A DNA stretch of 64,000 nucleotides from Reinekea forsetii (GCF_018860385.1 NZ_JAHKPH010000003.1:201585-265584); one strand, 5' to 3'; positions 18,677-29,467 are shown, numbered from the stretch's first letter. The notes: a model not told the origin generated them from the sequence alone. Made by a program: numbers and translations.

Positions 18677-18885
18677 TCTCGGAAATCCGAGCCAGGGATG
18701 GCGAGGCTTAGCGGCGCATGGATGCGCGAAAAGCGACCGAGGAAAGTGAAAATGGGTGGCTAGGCGTAATCTGGTGCTAAATTACAGCAGGTTGGTGAAC
18801 CTAAATCTTCGCGTCTTCGCTTTGCTTCGATTGCTCCTACTTTTGGTATCGTTTGATTTGGGGGATAGCCTAGGTACACACTTTT
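18677..18885. repeat. tandem repeat unit, copy 2
   Basis: This second copy has the CTCGG-AAAT-CCGAG hairpin unchanged. The second hairpin reads GCGCAT-GG-ATGCGC, where a G-T pair of copy 1 is replaced by a G-C pair, so the stem is kept. The third hairpin (CCTACT...) has decayed. The segment around 18784-18804 (CAGGTTGGTGAACCTA) is specific to this copy. Confidence 0.85.
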
Positions 18886-18976
18886 CAGATGATTATTCCA
18901 CCTACCCCCTATGGCTACTTTTTAGCAAAACCATTAGAATCTATTGATATTACTCAAGAATTTGATTGGAAGGTCC

Positions 18977-19753
18977 ATGGCTGTCACCATAAAAACACCT
19001 GATGAAATAGAAAAAATGCGCGTTGCAGGCCGTTTGGCTGCGGAAGTGCTTGAAATGATCGAAGAGCACGTAGTGCCTGGCGTTACCACTGGCGAAATTG
19101 ATCGCCTTTGCCATGACTATATCGTTAATGTTCAAGACGCTATTCCTGCACCATTGAACTACGGGCACCCTCCTTTCCCTAAGTCAATTTGTACATCGGT
19201 AAACCATGTTATTTGTCATGGTATTCCGAGTGATGAGAAAAAGCTGAAGAAAGGCGATGTCGTCAATATTGACGTAACCGTTATAAAAGATGGTTACCAT
19301 GGCGATACCAGCAAAATGTTTTACGTAGGCGAAGTGCCCGCGCATATAGACCGCCTGTGCAAAATTACTCAAGAATGCCTTTATAAAGCCATTGAAATTG
19401 TTAAGCCAGGAACCACCCTAGGTGATATCGGCCATATTATTCAGCAGCATGCCGAATCTAACCACTACAGCGTAGTGCGCGAGTTTTGTGGGCACGGCAT
19501 TGGTGCTGGCTTCCATGAAGAGCCGCAAATTGTACATTACGGTAAGCCCGGTACTGGCATGGCAGTGAAAGAAGGCATGTGCTTCACAATTGAACCGATG
19601 ATTAACCAAGGTAAAGCCGCTTGTAAAATTTTAGGCGACCAATGGACAGTGATCACCAAAGACCGTAAAGCCTCGGCACAGTGGGAGCACACCTTGCTTG
19701 TCACTAAAACCGGCGTAGAAGTACTAACAAAACGGAACGAAGAGAAATTCTAA
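18977..19753 (+). CDS. map: methionine aminopeptidase, type I
   Basis: A 258-residue metalloprotease that removes the initiator Met. The five metal ligands are visible: D99 (VNIDVT), D110 (YHGDTSKMF), H173 (CGHGIGAGFH), E206 (FTIEPMIN) and E237 (QWEHTLLVT). H81 in CHGIPS is the substrate-contact His. The frame extends to a TTG at 18944, but ATG 18977 follows GGAAGG and gives the standard N-terminus MAVTIKTPDEIEKMR. It is divergent from rpsB, as in Pseudomonas and E. coli. Confidence 0.97.
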   Translation: MAVTIKTPDEIEKMRVAGRLAAEVLEMIEEHVVPGVTTGEIDRLCHDYIVNVQDAIPAPLNYGHPPFPKSICTSVNHVICHGIPSDEKKLKKGDVVNIDVTVIKDGYHGDTSKMFYVGEVPAHIDRLCKITQECLYKAIEIVKPGTTLGDIGHIIQQHAESNHYSVVREFCGHGIGAGFHEEPQIVHYGKPGTGMAVKEGMCFTIEPMINQGKAACKILGDQWTVITKDRKASAQWEHTLLVTKTGVEVLTKRNEEKF

Positions 19754-19811
19754 AAAGGCTATCAGTCAACTTTGTGAATAACCACTATCTGACTTGATTT
19801 AAGGACCCACA

Positions 19812-22499
19812 TTGGATCTTTCGCGATACGCCGATGAGAAGCTGCTCGATAAAGCAGCACTCATCGAACAGCTAAAAACGGAACCAGCGATCCCAACATT
19901 AAAAGCTGCGCTGGATAACTTAAGCAAAGTACTCGATCAACGCTTTGTAAAAGGAAAGCCAATACGCAGCCTCGTTTATGGTCGGGCTTGGGCAATGGAC
20001 ATGCTCCTTCAGAGCATATGGACGCAATTTACTTGGGAAAACCCAGAAAAAGTCGCCATCATTGCCGTAGGCGGTTATGGCCGGGGTGAATTGCTGCCAA
20101 AATCCGATATTGACCTGCTATTTCTATTTGAATCCGAAAAAGACATCGATAACAACGTCTCCTCCTTACAATCTTTTATTACCCTACTGTGGGACATCAA
20201 ACTCGAAGTTGGCCACAGTGTTCGCACCATCAAAGCCTGCGTAAATGAAGCCATTGCCGATGTAACGGTGACCACCAATTTAATGGAATCTCGCCCGATA
20301 GTCGGCAGCCATGACCTGTGTGAAGCCATAACCGAAGCCGCCTCACCAACGAATATTTGGCCCAGTAAAGATTTTTACAAAGCTAAAATGAACGAACAAT
20401 CGATTCGCCATGGCAAATACAACGAAACCGAATACAACTTAGAGCCCAATGTAAAAGCAGGCCCCGGTGCACTGCGCGACATTCAGAATATTGGCTGGGT
20501 GGCCAAGCGGCACTTTGGTGATGACTCGCTGCAAGACCTGGTTGAGCGAAACTTTTTAACCGATTCTGAGTATCACGAACTGCTCGAAGGCCAAGACTTT
20601 TTATGGCGTGTTCGCTACGCCCTGCACATGAACACTGGCCGCGAAGAAGATCGGTTACTGTTTAACTTGCAAGAACAAGTCGCCGATTTATTTGGCTATG
20701 TAGAGCGCGAAGGTTTGCTCGCCGTAGAACACCTGATGCAAGACTACTTTCGCCAGGTCTTTAAACTTCGAGCACTCAACATCATGTTGCTGCAACATTT
20801 CGATGAAGAAATTTTAGGCGACAAAAACAAAGAACAAGAAGTTATAGAGTTGAACTCTCGCTTTGTTGTAATAGATGGTTACATACAAGTGACCCAAGAC
20901 AACGTATTTCAGCGCACGCCCTCGGCATTATTAGAAATATTTGTATTGTGCGCGCAAACGCCAGAAGTGAAAGATATTAAAGCCTCAACATTGCGGCTTA
21001 TTCTGGCTAGCCACCGATTAATTGATGGCCACTTTAGACAAGACCTACGTAACATTACGTTTTTTATGGAATTGTTACGATGCCCAATGGGTGTATCTAC
21101 CAACCTAAGGCGCATGAACCAATACGGGGTTTTAGGGTTGTATTTACCTGAGTTTGGTAAAGTGGTTGGGCAAATGCAGTTTGATTTGTTTCACGCTTAT
21201 ACCGTCGATGCCCATACCCTTTTAACTATTCGTAACCTTCGAAAATTCCGCCACAAAAGCAACACCAAACGATTCCCTATTGCCACCAAAGTTGTTCAGC
21301 AGCTGCCTAAAGTTGAGTTGGTTTATATTGCCGCACTCTACCACGACATCGGCAAAGGACGAGATTCTGATCACAGCGTTGAGGGCGCTATTGATGCCAA
21401 ACGTTTTTGTATTCGTCATCGGCTTTCAGAGTGGGACACCGAACTGGTAACCTGGCTAGTACGCAACCATTTGCTGATGTCGATGACCTCGCAGCGCCAA
21501 GATATTTCAGACCCTGAAGTGGTCAATCAATTTGCGCAGCAAGTAGGAACTTCTCAACGGCTCGAATATCTTTACGTTTTAACTGTTGCCGATATTTACG
21601 CCACCAACCCTAATCTTTGGAATAGCTGGCGGGCTTCATTATTAAAGCAGCTCTATGAATCGACAAAAATTGCGTTACGAAGAGGCCTGAGCAATCCAGT
21701 CGATAAAGATGAGTGGATAGCCCAAACTAAATCTAAAGCCATGGAACTGTTGGTTGAAGATGGGTTTACTCAAGAAGACTTTATCGCACTGTGGGACAAC
21801 CCAGGTGATGACTACTTTTTACGGGAGACGCCTGAAAACATAGCTTGGCATTCTAGAGCTATCGCCAACCACGGAAAAAATGTTCCATTAGTGTTATTAA
21901 AAGAAACCAATACCGGTGCAGGCTATGCTGGCGGAACACAGGTGTTTGTATACGCACCAGACCGACCTTATTTATTTACCGACATTGCCACCACTCTCAG
22001 TAACTTAAACTTAGTGATTCAAGATGCACGCATTATGACGTCGTCGTCTTCGAACTTCAGTTTAGATACCTTTATTGTACTAGAAGCCGATGGCACCAGT
22101 ATTGGCGATAATTCTGAGCGCTTAAAAGAAATTCAGCACAAACTGTTATTAGCCATTCAAGATCCTGACTCTATATCTGCGACTCATCGTCGTATATCGC
22201 GCCAGCTGAAACATTTTCAGGTACCGATCGAAATCACCATCAGCAACGACAGCATCAACCCGAAAACCATCGTAGAGGTTGTTGCGGCAGACAGACCAGG
22301 CTTATTAGCCGATATTGGCCGTTGCTTTAAAGAACAGAACTTAATTCTACAAAATGCGCGCATTTCAACTTTGGCCGAACACGTAGAAGATGTCTTTTTT
22401 GTGGTGAACCAAAACGGCGAACCGTTGCAAAGCACAGAAGAAGTTGAAAACTTACAAAAAGCGCTGACACAAACTATTTCAGAGGTACTAGACCGTTGA
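19812..22499 (+). CDS. glnD: bifunctional uridylyltransferase/uridylyl-removing enzyme GlnD
   Basis: An 895-residue sensor of glutamine that uridylylates or deuridylylates PII proteins. The nucleotidyltransferase motif is GGYGRGELLPKSDIDLLFL (G87-G88, D99, D101). The HD hydrolase motif is LYHDIGKGRDSDHS near residue 515. Two C-terminal ACT domains (about 708-790 and 815-895) bind glutamine. The start is TTG 19812, placed 6 nt after AAGGA. It ends by overlapping the dapC start. Confidence 0.97.
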   Translation: MDLSRYADEKLLDKAALIEQLKTEPAIPTLKAALDNLSKVLDQRFVKGKPIRSLVYGRAWAMDMLLQSIWTQFTWENPEKVAIIAVGGYGRGELLPKSDIDLLFLFESEKDIDNNVSSLQSFITLLWDIKLEVGHSVRTIKACVNEAIADVTVTTNLMESRPIVGSHDLCEAITEAASPTNIWPSKDFYKAKMNEQSIRHGKYNETEYNLEPNVKAGPGALRDIQNIGWVAKRHFGDDSLQDLVERNFLTDSEYHELLEGQDFLWRVRYALHMNTGREEDRLLFNLQEQVADLFGYVEREGLLAVEHLMQDYFRQVFKLRALNIMLLQHFDEEILGDKNKEQEVIELNSRFVVIDGYIQVTQDNVFQRTPSALLEIFVLCAQTPEVKDIKASTLRLILASHRLIDGHFRQDLRNITFFMELLRCPMGVSTNLRRMNQYGVLGLYLPEFGKVVGQMQFDLFHAYTVDAHTLLTIRNLRKFRHKSNTKRFPIATKVVQQLPKVELVYIAALYHDIGKGRDSDHSVEGAIDAKRFCIRHRLSEWDTELVTWLVRNHLLMSMTSQRQDISDPEVVNQFAQQVGTSQRLEYLYVLTVADIYATNPNLWNSWRASLLKQLYESTKIALRRGLSNPVDKDEWIAQTKSKAMELLVEDGFTQEDFIALWDNPGDDYFLRETPENIAWHSRAIANHGKNVPLVLLKETNTGAGYAGGTQVFVYAPDRPYLFTDIATTLSNLNLVIQDARIMTSSSSNFSLDTFIVLEADGTSIGDNSERLKEIQHKLLLAIQDPDSISATHRRISRQLKHFQVPIEITISNDSINPKTIVEVVAADRPGLLADIGRCFKEQNLILQNARISTLAEHVEDVFFVVNQNGEPLQSTEEVENLQKALTQTISEVLDR

Positions 22500-23686
22500 A
22501 CCCTCGTTTATCTGCACTGCACCCGTACCCGTTTGAAAAGCTTCGAGCTTTATTAGCCGATGTTACTCCGGCCGAGCAATCTCCTATTGCATGGTCTGTT
22601 GGCGAACCGAAACACGCCGCTCCGAGCTTTGTAGAAAAGGTGTTAAACGCCAACCTCAGAAGTTTTGAAAATTACCCAGCCACTGCGGGCACACTTGAAC
22701 TGCGCGAAGCCATTAGCGCTTGGTGCTACCGCAGGTTTAAGTTAAAAGAAACCGATGCCTTTAGCGCGGAAGCGAATGTACTGCCAGTCACCGGCACACG
22801 TGAAGCACTCTTTTCTGTTGTGCAAGCTCTATTCGATTCTGAGTCTGATGCCGATGAAGTTTGGATGCCAAACCCGTTTTATCAAATTTATGAAGGCGCA
22901 ACTTTATTAGCGGGTGGTAAAACACGTTACCTAGACTGCACAAAAGAAAACGATTACCAGCCCGACTATCGATCCATCAGCGATGAACAATGGCAACAAT
23001 GCCAAATGCTGTTTATTTGTACACCGGGTAACCCCAGCGGTACAACCTTATCGATCGAGACGTTAAAATGGCTCATCAAAAAGTCTATTCAACACAATTT
23101 TATTATTTTTAGTGATGAATGTTACAGCGAGCTGTATCGAGATGAAGCAAACCCACCTGTTGGCTTACTGCAAGCAGCCTCTGATTTAGGTCATAATGAT
23201 TTTAAAAATTGCTTAGTCTTTCACAGCCTCAGTAAGCGCAGTAACCTACCTGGCCTACGCAGTGGATTTACGGCCGGTGATAGTGAACTGATTGCTACAT
23301 TTTTACGTTATCGAACCTACCATGGTTGTGCCATGCCTATACCGCATCAAAAAGTCTCCATTGCCGCATGGCAAGATGAGACGCATGTGATAAACAACCG
23401 AAAACGCTATAACGAAAAGTATCGTGCTGTTACGGCCGAGTTAAAAGGCGTGTTACCACTTAGCGTACCCGACGCCAGCTTTTACCTTTGGCCAGATATA
23501 GAAACAGATGACTTACAAGTCACCAAAGATTGGCTCAGTAAAGCCAACATACGAGTGTTACCAGGGCAGTATTTGTCTCGTACAGTCGATGGAGTAAACC
23601 CTGGTTATGGCCATGTACGTATTGCTTTGGTCGCACCCTTAGATGATTGCATAACAGCGGCCAAAAGATTGAAAAATATTTTATAA
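22496..23686 (+). CDS. dapC: succinyldiaminopimelate transaminase
   Basis: A 396-residue fold-type I PLP aminotransferase. The PLP lysine is K247 in HSLSKRSNLPGLRSGF, with FICTPGNPSGT and FSDECYSELY in front. The position between glnD and dapD, with a yffB-like gene, matches the Pseudomonas dapC locus. The role assigned is therefore N-succinyl-LL-diaminopimelate formation in lysine and peptidoglycan synthesis. The start is TTG 22496, overlapping the glnD stop (TTGA), behind AGAGGT. Confidence 0.9.
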   Translation: MNPRLSALHPYPFEKLRALLADVTPAEQSPIAWSVGEPKHAAPSFVEKVLNANLRSFENYPATAGTLELREAISAWCYRRFKLKETDAFSAEANVLPVTGTREALFSVVQALFDSESDADEVWMPNPFYQIYEGATLLAGGKTRYLDCTKENDYQPDYRSISDEQWQQCQMLFICTPGNPSGTTLSIETLKWLIKKSIQHNFIIFSDECYSELYRDEANPPVGLLQAASDLGHNDFKNCLVFHSLSKRSNLPGLRSGFTAGDSELIATFLRYRTYHGCAMPIPHQKVSIAAWQDETHVINNRKRYNEKYRAVTAELKGVLPLSVPDASFYLWPDIETDDLQVTKDWLSKANIRVLPGQYLSRTVDGVNPGYGHVRIALVAPLDDCITAAKRLKNIL

Positions 23687-23698
23687 AGGTACCGTTTC

Positions 23699-24040
23699 AT
23701 GATTAAAATTTACGGCATAAAAAACTGTGACACCCTTAAGAAAACCTTAAAATGGTTTGACGCTCAAAGCGCAGACTATCAATTCATAGATTACAAAAAA
23801 GAAGCGCCTACCCAAGCGCTTGCTCAACAGTTTTTGGCGGCGCACCCTTGGGAGAACGTCATTAACAAACGCGGTACAACGTGGCGAAAATTGGATGACG
23901 AGACAAAAAATTCTATGACTGAAACCAAAGCCGTTGACCTAATGCTAGAGCAACCGTCAATTATTAAGCGCCCAATTGTTGTATCGAATGACACAATTTT
24001 AGTCGGCTTCGATGAAGCGGCATTTCAAAAATTAATTTAA
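23699..24040 (+). CDS. yffB: ArsC/Spx-family thioredoxin-fold protein YffB
   Basis: A 113-residue protein of the arsenate-reductase-like family. The single redox Cys is C10 in GIKNCDTLKKTLKWF, followed by NKRGTTWRKL and a C-terminal IKRPIVVSNDTILVGF segment (the Arg contributes to the anion site). It lacks evidence for true arsenate reduction. YffB-type proteins are of unclear role, and the gene is repeatedly found between dapC and dapD or near dapE. Confidence 0.85.
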   Translation: MIKIYGIKNCDTLKKTLKWFDAQSADYQFIDYKKEAPTQALAQQFLAAHPWENVINKRGTTWRKLDDETKNSMTETKAVDLMLEQPSIIKRPIVVSNDTILVGFDEAAFQKLI

Positions 24041-24051
24041 TGGAGAATCAC

Positions 24052-25083
24052 ATGTCTTACTATGCCATCGGTTTAGGCACTGCAACGCGCAACAATGAAG
24101 AAAAAATCATTGAAACATGGTACCCACAACCGCAGTTAAACCCAGGCGATGCCTTGATACAGTCGGTCAACGCTATTGTTAAACACGATTCAGGCAACGC
24201 CGTGCATGTATTAGAGCCGGCGCAATACAAAGCCCTGGCCGATGTGTTCGACGCAGAAGGTTTAAACTTAAATGCTTCGTTATTAAACCACGCCAACGAC
24301 AGCGAACAGACGCTAGTGTTAACGCTCTTAGAAACCGATGCCGCCCCTGCAAACGTAGCCGAAGGCTTTCTTAAATTGCATTTATTGTCTCACCGCCTAG
24401 TGAAGCCACACGGTACCAACCTAGATGGAATTTTCAGTATTCTGCATAACATTGCCTGGACCAGTGAAGGTCCGATAGATTTACCCGAGCTACCGCAACG
24501 ACAAATCGAAGCACGTTTGGCTGGCCGAGTTATCGAAGTGAACTGCATCGATAAATTCCCTAAAATGGCAGACTATGTTGTACCAAGCGGCATCCGCATT
24601 GGTGATACAGCACGGGTACGTTTGGGTGCGCACTTAGGTGAAGGCACCACCGTCATGCATGAAGGCTTTGTTAATTTTAATGCAGGAACCGATGGTGTTT
24701 CTATGGTGGAAGGCCGTATCAGTGCCGGAGTTATGGTTGGGAATGGTTCAGATGTTGGTGGTGGTGCTTCTATTATGGGCACCCTATCTGGTGGCGGTAA
24801 AGTTGTTGTGTCTATGGGCGAAAACTGCCTATTGGGTGCAAATGCTGGGGCGGGAATTCCACTTGGAGACCGCTGCACCATTGAAGCCGGCTTATACATT
24901 ACGGCGGGCACCAAAGTGACCATGCTCGATTCAAATAAAGACGTCATTAAAGTTGTGAAAGCACGTGAATTAGCAGGGCTTTCCGATCTGTTGTTCTGGC
25001 GCAATGCGGTCAGTGGTCGAATTGAGTGCCTAACCAATAAATCGGCGATAGAGCTCAACAGTGAGTTACATTCTCACAACTAA
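24052..25083 (+). CDS. dapD: 2,3,4,5-tetrahydropyridine-2,6-dicarboxylate N-succinyltransferase
   Basis: A 343-residue hexapeptide-repeat enzyme that succinylates tetrahydrodipicolinate, the step before DapC. The left-handed beta-helix spans about 185-300, with TTVMHEGFVNFNAGTDGVSMVEGRIS and a Gly-rich GGGASIMGTLSGGGK turn. It is the longer form known from Pseudomonas rather than the 274-residue E. coli form. GGAGA precedes ATG 24052. The frame's earlier ATG at 24040 overlaps the yffB stop and lacks a ribosome site. Confidence 0.93.
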   Translation: MSYYAIGLGTATRNNEEKIIETWYPQPQLNPGDALIQSVNAIVKHDSGNAVHVLEPAQYKALADVFDAEGLNLNASLLNHANDSEQTLVLTLLETDAAPANVAEGFLKLHLLSHRLVKPHGTNLDGIFSILHNIAWTSEGPIDLPELPQRQIEARLAGRVIEVNCIDKFPKMADYVVPSGIRIGDTARVRLGAHLGEGTTVMHEGFVNFNAGTDGVSMVEGRISAGVMVGNGSDVGGGASIMGTLSGGGKVVVSMGENCLLGANAGAGIPLGDRCTIEAGLYITAGTKVTMLDSNKDVIKVVKARELAGLSDLLFWRNAVSGRIECLTNKSAIELNSELHSHN

Positions 25084-25096
25084 CCAATAGCCGTAA

Positions 25097-25127
25097 TCGT
25101 TCCAAGCAACCAAACGGCTTGGAACGA
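25097..25127 (+). terminator. terminator-like hairpin after dapD
   Basis: A perfect 10-bp inverted repeat, TCGTTCCAAG / CTTGGAACGA, with an 11-nt loop, 13 nt after the dapD stop. There is no T run, so it may be a factor-dependent or mRNA-stabilising hairpin. Confidence 0.5.
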
Positions 25128-25144
25128 CCTACCTTAGGAGCAAC

Positions 25145-25687
25145 ATGACACAGCTAAAAACGAACATTAGCGGTTTAACGCTTCGCTACCCTGACCCTGC
25201 TTTTGCTCCTCAACTGGCCAGTTTAATCGATGAAAATCGAACCTTTCTACGACAATGGTTGCCTTGGCTAGATTTTAGTACTCGCGAATCTGATTCTCAG
25301 CGCTTTCTCACCGATTGCCTAAACGGCATAAACAATGGCACACAATGTCCAATGGCTTTGTACTTACATGAAGAGCTCATTGGCATGGCTGGCTTTAATA
25401 TTATTAACGCCTCGAATCACAGTGCTGAAATTGGCTATTGGCTGTCGAAGGAGCATTGTGGCCACGGCTATATGACTGAAGGCGTGCGAGCCGTTATTCA
25501 GCACGGTTTCCAAGAATACAAACTGAATCGCATTGTGATAAAAGCCGCCACCTTAAATCATCACAGTCGTGCCATTGCGCATCGACTTGGATTTCATCAT
25601 GAAGGCACCTTACGACAAGCTGAAATGCTGTACAGTCGCTATCATGACCTAGAGCAATACTCGCTTTTGCATTCAGACTGGCAATAA
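25145..25687 (+). CDS. RimJ/RimL-family GNAT N-acetyltransferase
   Basis: A 180-residue GNAT protein. It has LTLRYPDPAFAPQLASLIDENR at the N-terminus and LRQWLPWLDFSTRESDSQRF, the typical RimL-like opening. The acetyl-CoA site is GYWLSKEHCGHGYMTEGVRAV, followed by RIVIKAATLNHHSRAIAHRLGF. Relatives acetylate ribosomal protein N-termini (L7/L12, S5) or small molecules. The exact target is not deducible. TTAGGAG lies 5 nt before the ATG. It sits alone between dapD and metH. Confidence 0.85.
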   Translation: MTQLKTNISGLTLRYPDPAFAPQLASLIDENRTFLRQWLPWLDFSTRESDSQRFLTDCLNGINNGTQCPMALYLHEELIGMAGFNIINASNHSAEIGYWLSKEHCGHGYMTEGVRAVIQHGFQEYKLNRIVIKAATLNHHSRAIAHRLGFHHEGTLRQAEMLYSRYHDLEQYSLLHSDWQ

Positions 25688-25711
25688 CTATATCAATATT
25701 TTTTGATATAG
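25688..25711 (+). terminator. AT-rich palindrome directly after the acetyltransferase gene
   Basis: A perfect 9-bp inverted repeat CTATATCAA / TTGATATAG with a TATTTT loop. It begins at the base following the gene's stop codon. It is probably a weak terminator, but could be an operator for metH, whose ATG lies 72 nt downstream. Confidence 0.45.
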
Positions 25712-25783
25712 CTTGATATTCGACGAAATTTGGGTTTTCATTAGCCTCATAATATTTCAGTACCCGATAAAAAAGAGAGTGTC

Positions 25784-28700
25784 ATGTCTGCCAGTCAAGA
25801 TCGAATTAAGTCGCTTTATTCTGCCATTAAAGAACGAATTCTAATTTTAGATGGGGCTATGGGGTCTCTGATTCAGAGCTATCAACTGGAAGAGCAGGAC
25901 TACCGCGGTGATCGATTCTCTGATTGGCCTAGCGATATTCGCGGCAATAACGATTTACTGTCTATTACTCGGCCAGATGTCATCGAAGCCATATACAAAG
26001 CCTACCTCGATGCCGGCTCGGATATTATTGAAACCAATACCTTCAATAGTACCGCAGTGTCTCAGGCCGACTATGGCATGCAAGACCTAGCCTATGAGCT
26101 GAACAAAGAAGGCGCTGCTCTGGCGCGTAAAGTGTGCGATGCCAAAACGGCTGAAACGCCAGACAAACCACGTTGGGTGGCGGGTGTTTTAGGACCAACC
26201 AGCAAAACATTGTCTTTGTCTCCTGATGTAAACAACCCTGGTTATCGAGCAGTTACCTTTAATGAACTGGTCGATGACTACAAAAATGCCTCGCGCGGTC
26301 TCATTGAAGGTGGTTCAGACTTAATCCTTATTGAAACCATTTTCGATACGTTAAACGCCAAAGCCGCTATCTTTGCAATCCAAGCCGTATTCGATGAAAT
26401 TGGTTACAAACTGCCTATCATGATCTCTGGAACCATCACCGATGCCTCTGGCCGAACCCTCTCAGGGCAAACCACAGAAGCGTTCTTTTATTCGGTACGC
26501 CATGCACAGCCGATCAGCGTTGGTTTAAACTGCGCCTTAGGTGCATCAGAGCTGCGTCCTTATTTAGAAACTCTATCGTCTATTGCCGACTGTCACGTAT
26601 CCGTTCACCCGAACGCTGGCCTACCCAACGAGTTCGGTGAATACGAAGAAACGCCCGAAGAAATGACTGCCGTCGTAAACGAATTTGCCGAAAGTGGCTT
26701 TGTGAATATTATTGGGGGTTGCTGCGGAACCACACCAAAGCACATTTCAATGATCAATGAAGCCATGGCTAACCACTCTCCTCGCAAAATACCGACACTC
26801 ACGCCACAAATGAAGCTTTCTGGGTTAGAGCCGTTTGTTGTCAGCGATGCATTAAATTTTGTGAATGTGGGCGAACGTACCAATGTTACTGGCTCGGCTA
26901 AATTTAAGCGTTTAATTAAAGAAGAGCTCTACGATGAAGCGCTCGATGTGGCGCGTGAGCAAGTGGAAAACGGCGCGCAAATCATCGATATCAATATGGA
27001 TGAGGGCATGCTCGAATCCAAAGAAGCGATGGTTCACTTTCTTAATCTCATTGCCTCGGAACCTGATATTTCACGTGTGCCTATCATGGTCGACTCCTCT
27101 AAATGGGACATTATTGAAGCGGGTTTACAGTGTATTCAGGGCAAAAGCATTGTTAACTCTATTTCGATGAAAGAAGGCGTTGAAAACTTCTTAGCGCAGG
27201 CCGAATTATGTCGCCGATATGGTGCCGCCGTTGTGGTTATGGCTTTTGACGAAGTCGGCCAGGCCGATACCAAAGAACGAAAAATTGAAATCTGTCGTCG
27301 CAGCTATGAACTACTGGTCGACAATGGTTTCCCTCCTGAAGATATAATTTTTGACCCCAATATTTTTGCAGTTGCCACGGGTATTGAAGAACATAATAAC
27401 TACGCGGTAGATTTCATCGAAGCGACCAAGTTCATTCGCGAAAACCTGCCTTATGCCAGTGTCAGTGGCGGCGTATCAAACGTGTCGTTTTCTTTTCGTG
27501 GCAACAACGCAGTGCGAGAAGCGATTCACTCCGTGTTTCTCTACCATGCTTGCAACGTTGGCATGAATATGGGCATTGTGAATGCTAGTCAGCTGGTAAT
27601 TTACGATGATATCCCTGATGAGCTCCGCGAGCTGGTTGAAGATGTCATTCTAAACCGACGCGCCGACGCAACCGATCGGCTGCTCGATATTGCTGATAAA
27701 TACCGAAACGACGGTCAAACGGCTGAAAAGGTCGAGCTCGAATGGCGCTCTTTCGACGTGAAGAAGCGAATTGAATACGCGCTCGTGAAAGGTATTACCA
27801 GCCACATCATTGAAGATACGGAACTGGCCAGATTAGAAGCTCCACGACCCATTGAAGTCATCGAAGGACCGCTCATGGACGGCATGAACGTGGTAGGTGA
27901 TTTATTCGGCGCGGGTAAAATGTTTTTACCGCAGGTTGTTAAATCGGCACGTGTTATGAAGCAAGCCGTTGCGCACCTTATTCCTTATATTGAAGCGGAA
28001 AAAGACGAAGGCCGTCAGTCGAACGGTAAGATCCTTATGGCCACCGTGAAAGGCGATGTTCATGACATTGGTAAGAATATCGTCGGAGTTGTTTTAGCCT
28101 GTAATAACTTTGAAGTTATTGATCTTGGGGTCATGGTGCCGGCTGAAAAAATCATAAGCACCGCTATTGAAGAAAAAGTCGATGTGATTGGTTTGTCTGG
28201 TCTTATTACACCGTCCCTCGATGAAATGGTTTACTTTGCACGTGAATTACAGCGCCGTGACCTTAAGTTACCGCTGTTAATTGGTGGTGCAACTACATCT
28301 AAAGCCCATACGGCGGTTAAAATTGAACCACAATATAAAAATGATGCCACCGTGTATGTTTCCGACGCTTCACGATCTGTATCGGTTGTGCAATCGTTAA
28401 TCTCGCCCGATCAGAAAGCTGACTTTACCGCAAAAATTCACGCGGAATACGATGTCGTACGTGAGCGTAACAAGAACCGAAAATCAAAAGCCCTACACAC
28501 CTATGAGGCGGCAACAGAGAACACCTCTGAAATTGATTGGGGCAGTTACACGCCCCCTACCCCAAGCTTTACCGGCGTAAAGACTATAGATGACATAGAG
28601 TTGTCTGATCTAGTCGATTTTATTGATTGGACCCCATTTTTTATTACTTGGGAACTGCACGGTAAATTCCCGAAAATATTGTCTGATGTCAAAGTTGGCG

Positions 28701-29467
28701 AGGCCGCAACCAACCTCTACAACGATGCCCAAGCCATGTTAAAGACAATCATTGAAGAAAAGTGGATCGAGCCAAAAGCCGTTATTGGATTTTGGCCTGC
28801 GAATACCAGCGCACCCGATACCATTACTCTAGAAGCTGATGGTGCTCAGGTGAATCTTGAGCACTTACGTCAGCAAACGATGAAACCTGAAGGGCAACCC
28901 AATTATTCGCTCGCCGACTTTATAGCGCCCTCAGAATTTGCTCAAGACTATGTGGGTGGCTTCGTAGTGACTACCGGGCATGGCGTTGAAGAGAGAGCAA
29001 AAGCCTATGAGCAAAACAGCGATGACTACAACAGCATTTTACTGAAATCCTTGGCCGACCGTTTGGCTGAAGCGTTAGCGGAATATATGCATCAGCGGGT
29101 TCGTACACAGCTTTGGGGCTACGCACCGAATGAATCACTTTCGAACGATGAATTAATCAAAGAACGTTATAAAGGCATTAGACCTGCCCCTGGCTACCCG
29201 GCCTGCCCTGATCATACAGAAAAGCGGAAGTTGTTTGACTTATTACAAGCTGAGAAAAACACCGGTGTTGAACTCACCGACAGCTTTGCCATGACGCCTG
29301 CTTCCGCCGTTTCGGGTTGGTACTTTAGCCACCCAGAGGCGAAATACTTTGGCGTTGGTAAGATCACCAAAGATCAGGTAGAGGATTACGCAACTCGGAA
29401 ATCGATGAGCCTAGTCGAAGCAGAGCGATGGTTGTCTCCATTACTGGCTTATGAACCCGCCGTATAA
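25784..29467 (+). CDS. metH: cobalamin-dependent methionine synthase
   Basis: A 1227-residue enzyme, the same length as E. coli MetH. It is modular. The homocysteine domain has zinc ligands C250, C313 and C314 ([15 protein letters not shown]). The methyltetrahydrofolate domain (about 350-620) has [15 protein letters not shown]. The cobalamin domain carries [14 protein letters not shown], the His that replaces dimethylbenzimidazole (near residue 757). The S-adenosylmethionine activation domain ends with [15 protein letters not shown]. The cell therefore makes or imports B12. No B12 riboswitch fits in the 96-nt upstream gap. Confidence 0.98.
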   Translation: MSASQDRIKSLYSAIKERILILDGAMGSLIQSYQLEEQDYRGDRFSDWPSDIRGNNDLLSITRPDVIEAIYKAYLDAGSDIIETNTFNSTAVSQADYGMQDLAYELNKEGAALARKVCDAKTAETPDKPRWVAGVLGPTSKTLSLSPDVNNPGYRAVTFNELVDDYKNASRGLIEGGSDLILIETIFDTLNAKAAIFAIQAVFDEIGYKLPIMISGTITDASGRTLSGQTTEAFFYSVRHAQPISVGLNCALGASELRPYLETLSSIADCHVSVHPNAGLPNEFGEYEETPEEMTAVVNEFAESGFVNIIGGCCGTTPKHISMINEAMANHSPRKIPTLTPQMKLSGLEPFVVSDALNFVNVGERTNVTGSAKFKRLIKEELYDEALDVAREQVENGAQIIDINMDEGMLESKEAMVHFLNLIASEPDISRVPIMVDSSKWDIIEAGLQCIQGKSIVNSISMKEGVENFLAQAELCRRYGAAVVVMAFDEVGQADTKERKIEICRRSYELLVDNGFPPEDIIFDPNIFAVATGIEEHNNYAVDFIEATKFIRENLPYASVSGGVSNVSFSFRGNNAVREAIHSVFLYHACNVGMNMGIVNASQLVIYDDIPDELRELVEDVILNRRADATDRLLDIADKYRNDGQTAEKVELEWRSFDVKKRIEYALVKGITSHIIEDTELARLEAPRPIEVIEGPLMDGMNVVGDLFGAGKMFLPQVVKSARVMKQAVAHLIPYIEAEKDEGRQSNGKILMATVKGDVHDIGKNIVGVVLACNNFEVIDLGVMVPAEKIISTAIEEKVDVIGLSGLITPSLDEMVYFARELQRRDLKLPLLIGGATTSKAHTAVKIEPQYKNDATVYVSDASRSVSVVQSLISPDQKADFTAKIHAEYDVVRERNKNRKSKALHTYEAATENTSEIDWGSYTPPTPSFTGVKTIDDIELSDLVDFIDWTPFFITWELHGKFPKILSDVKVGEAATNLYNDAQAMLKTIIEEKWIEPKAVIGFWPANTSAPDTITLEADGAQVNLEHLRQQTMKPEGQPNYSLADFIAPSEFAQDYVGGFVVTTGHGVEERAKAYEQNSDDYNSILLKSLADRLAEALAEYMHQRVRTQLWGYAPNESLSNDELIKERYKGIRPAPGYPACPDHTEKRKLFDLLQAEKNTGVELTDSFAMTPASAVSGWYFSHPEAKYFGVGKITKDQVEDYATRKSMSLVEAERWLSPLLAYEPAV

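Larger units (their letters stand above)
18219..18976. other. repeat-rich intergenic island between divergent rpsB and map
   Basis: About 760 bp with no credible gene. 18228-18380 holds several copies of the heptamer GAGCTGC and near-variants. 18445-18460 (GCCGCTATGCCTCGCC) is an inverted, 14-of-16 match to 18506-18521. From 18483 a unit of about 190 bp is duplicated in tandem. The open frames here share no codon bias or start signal with the neighbours. The last 90 nt before map should contain the map promoter, but none stands out. Confidence 0.7.

Noticed and set aside
18483-18885. CRISPR array
   Set aside because: There are only two units of about 190 bp, with no short repeats or spacers and no cas genes.
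24573-25058. 161-codon minus-strand frame opposite dapD
   Set aside because: dapD motifs are continuous on the other strand, and the product is Pro/Ser-rich with no fold signature.
25688-25783. Cobalamin riboswitch before metH
   Set aside because: The gap is only 96 nt, about half the needed length, and no B12-box sequence is present.
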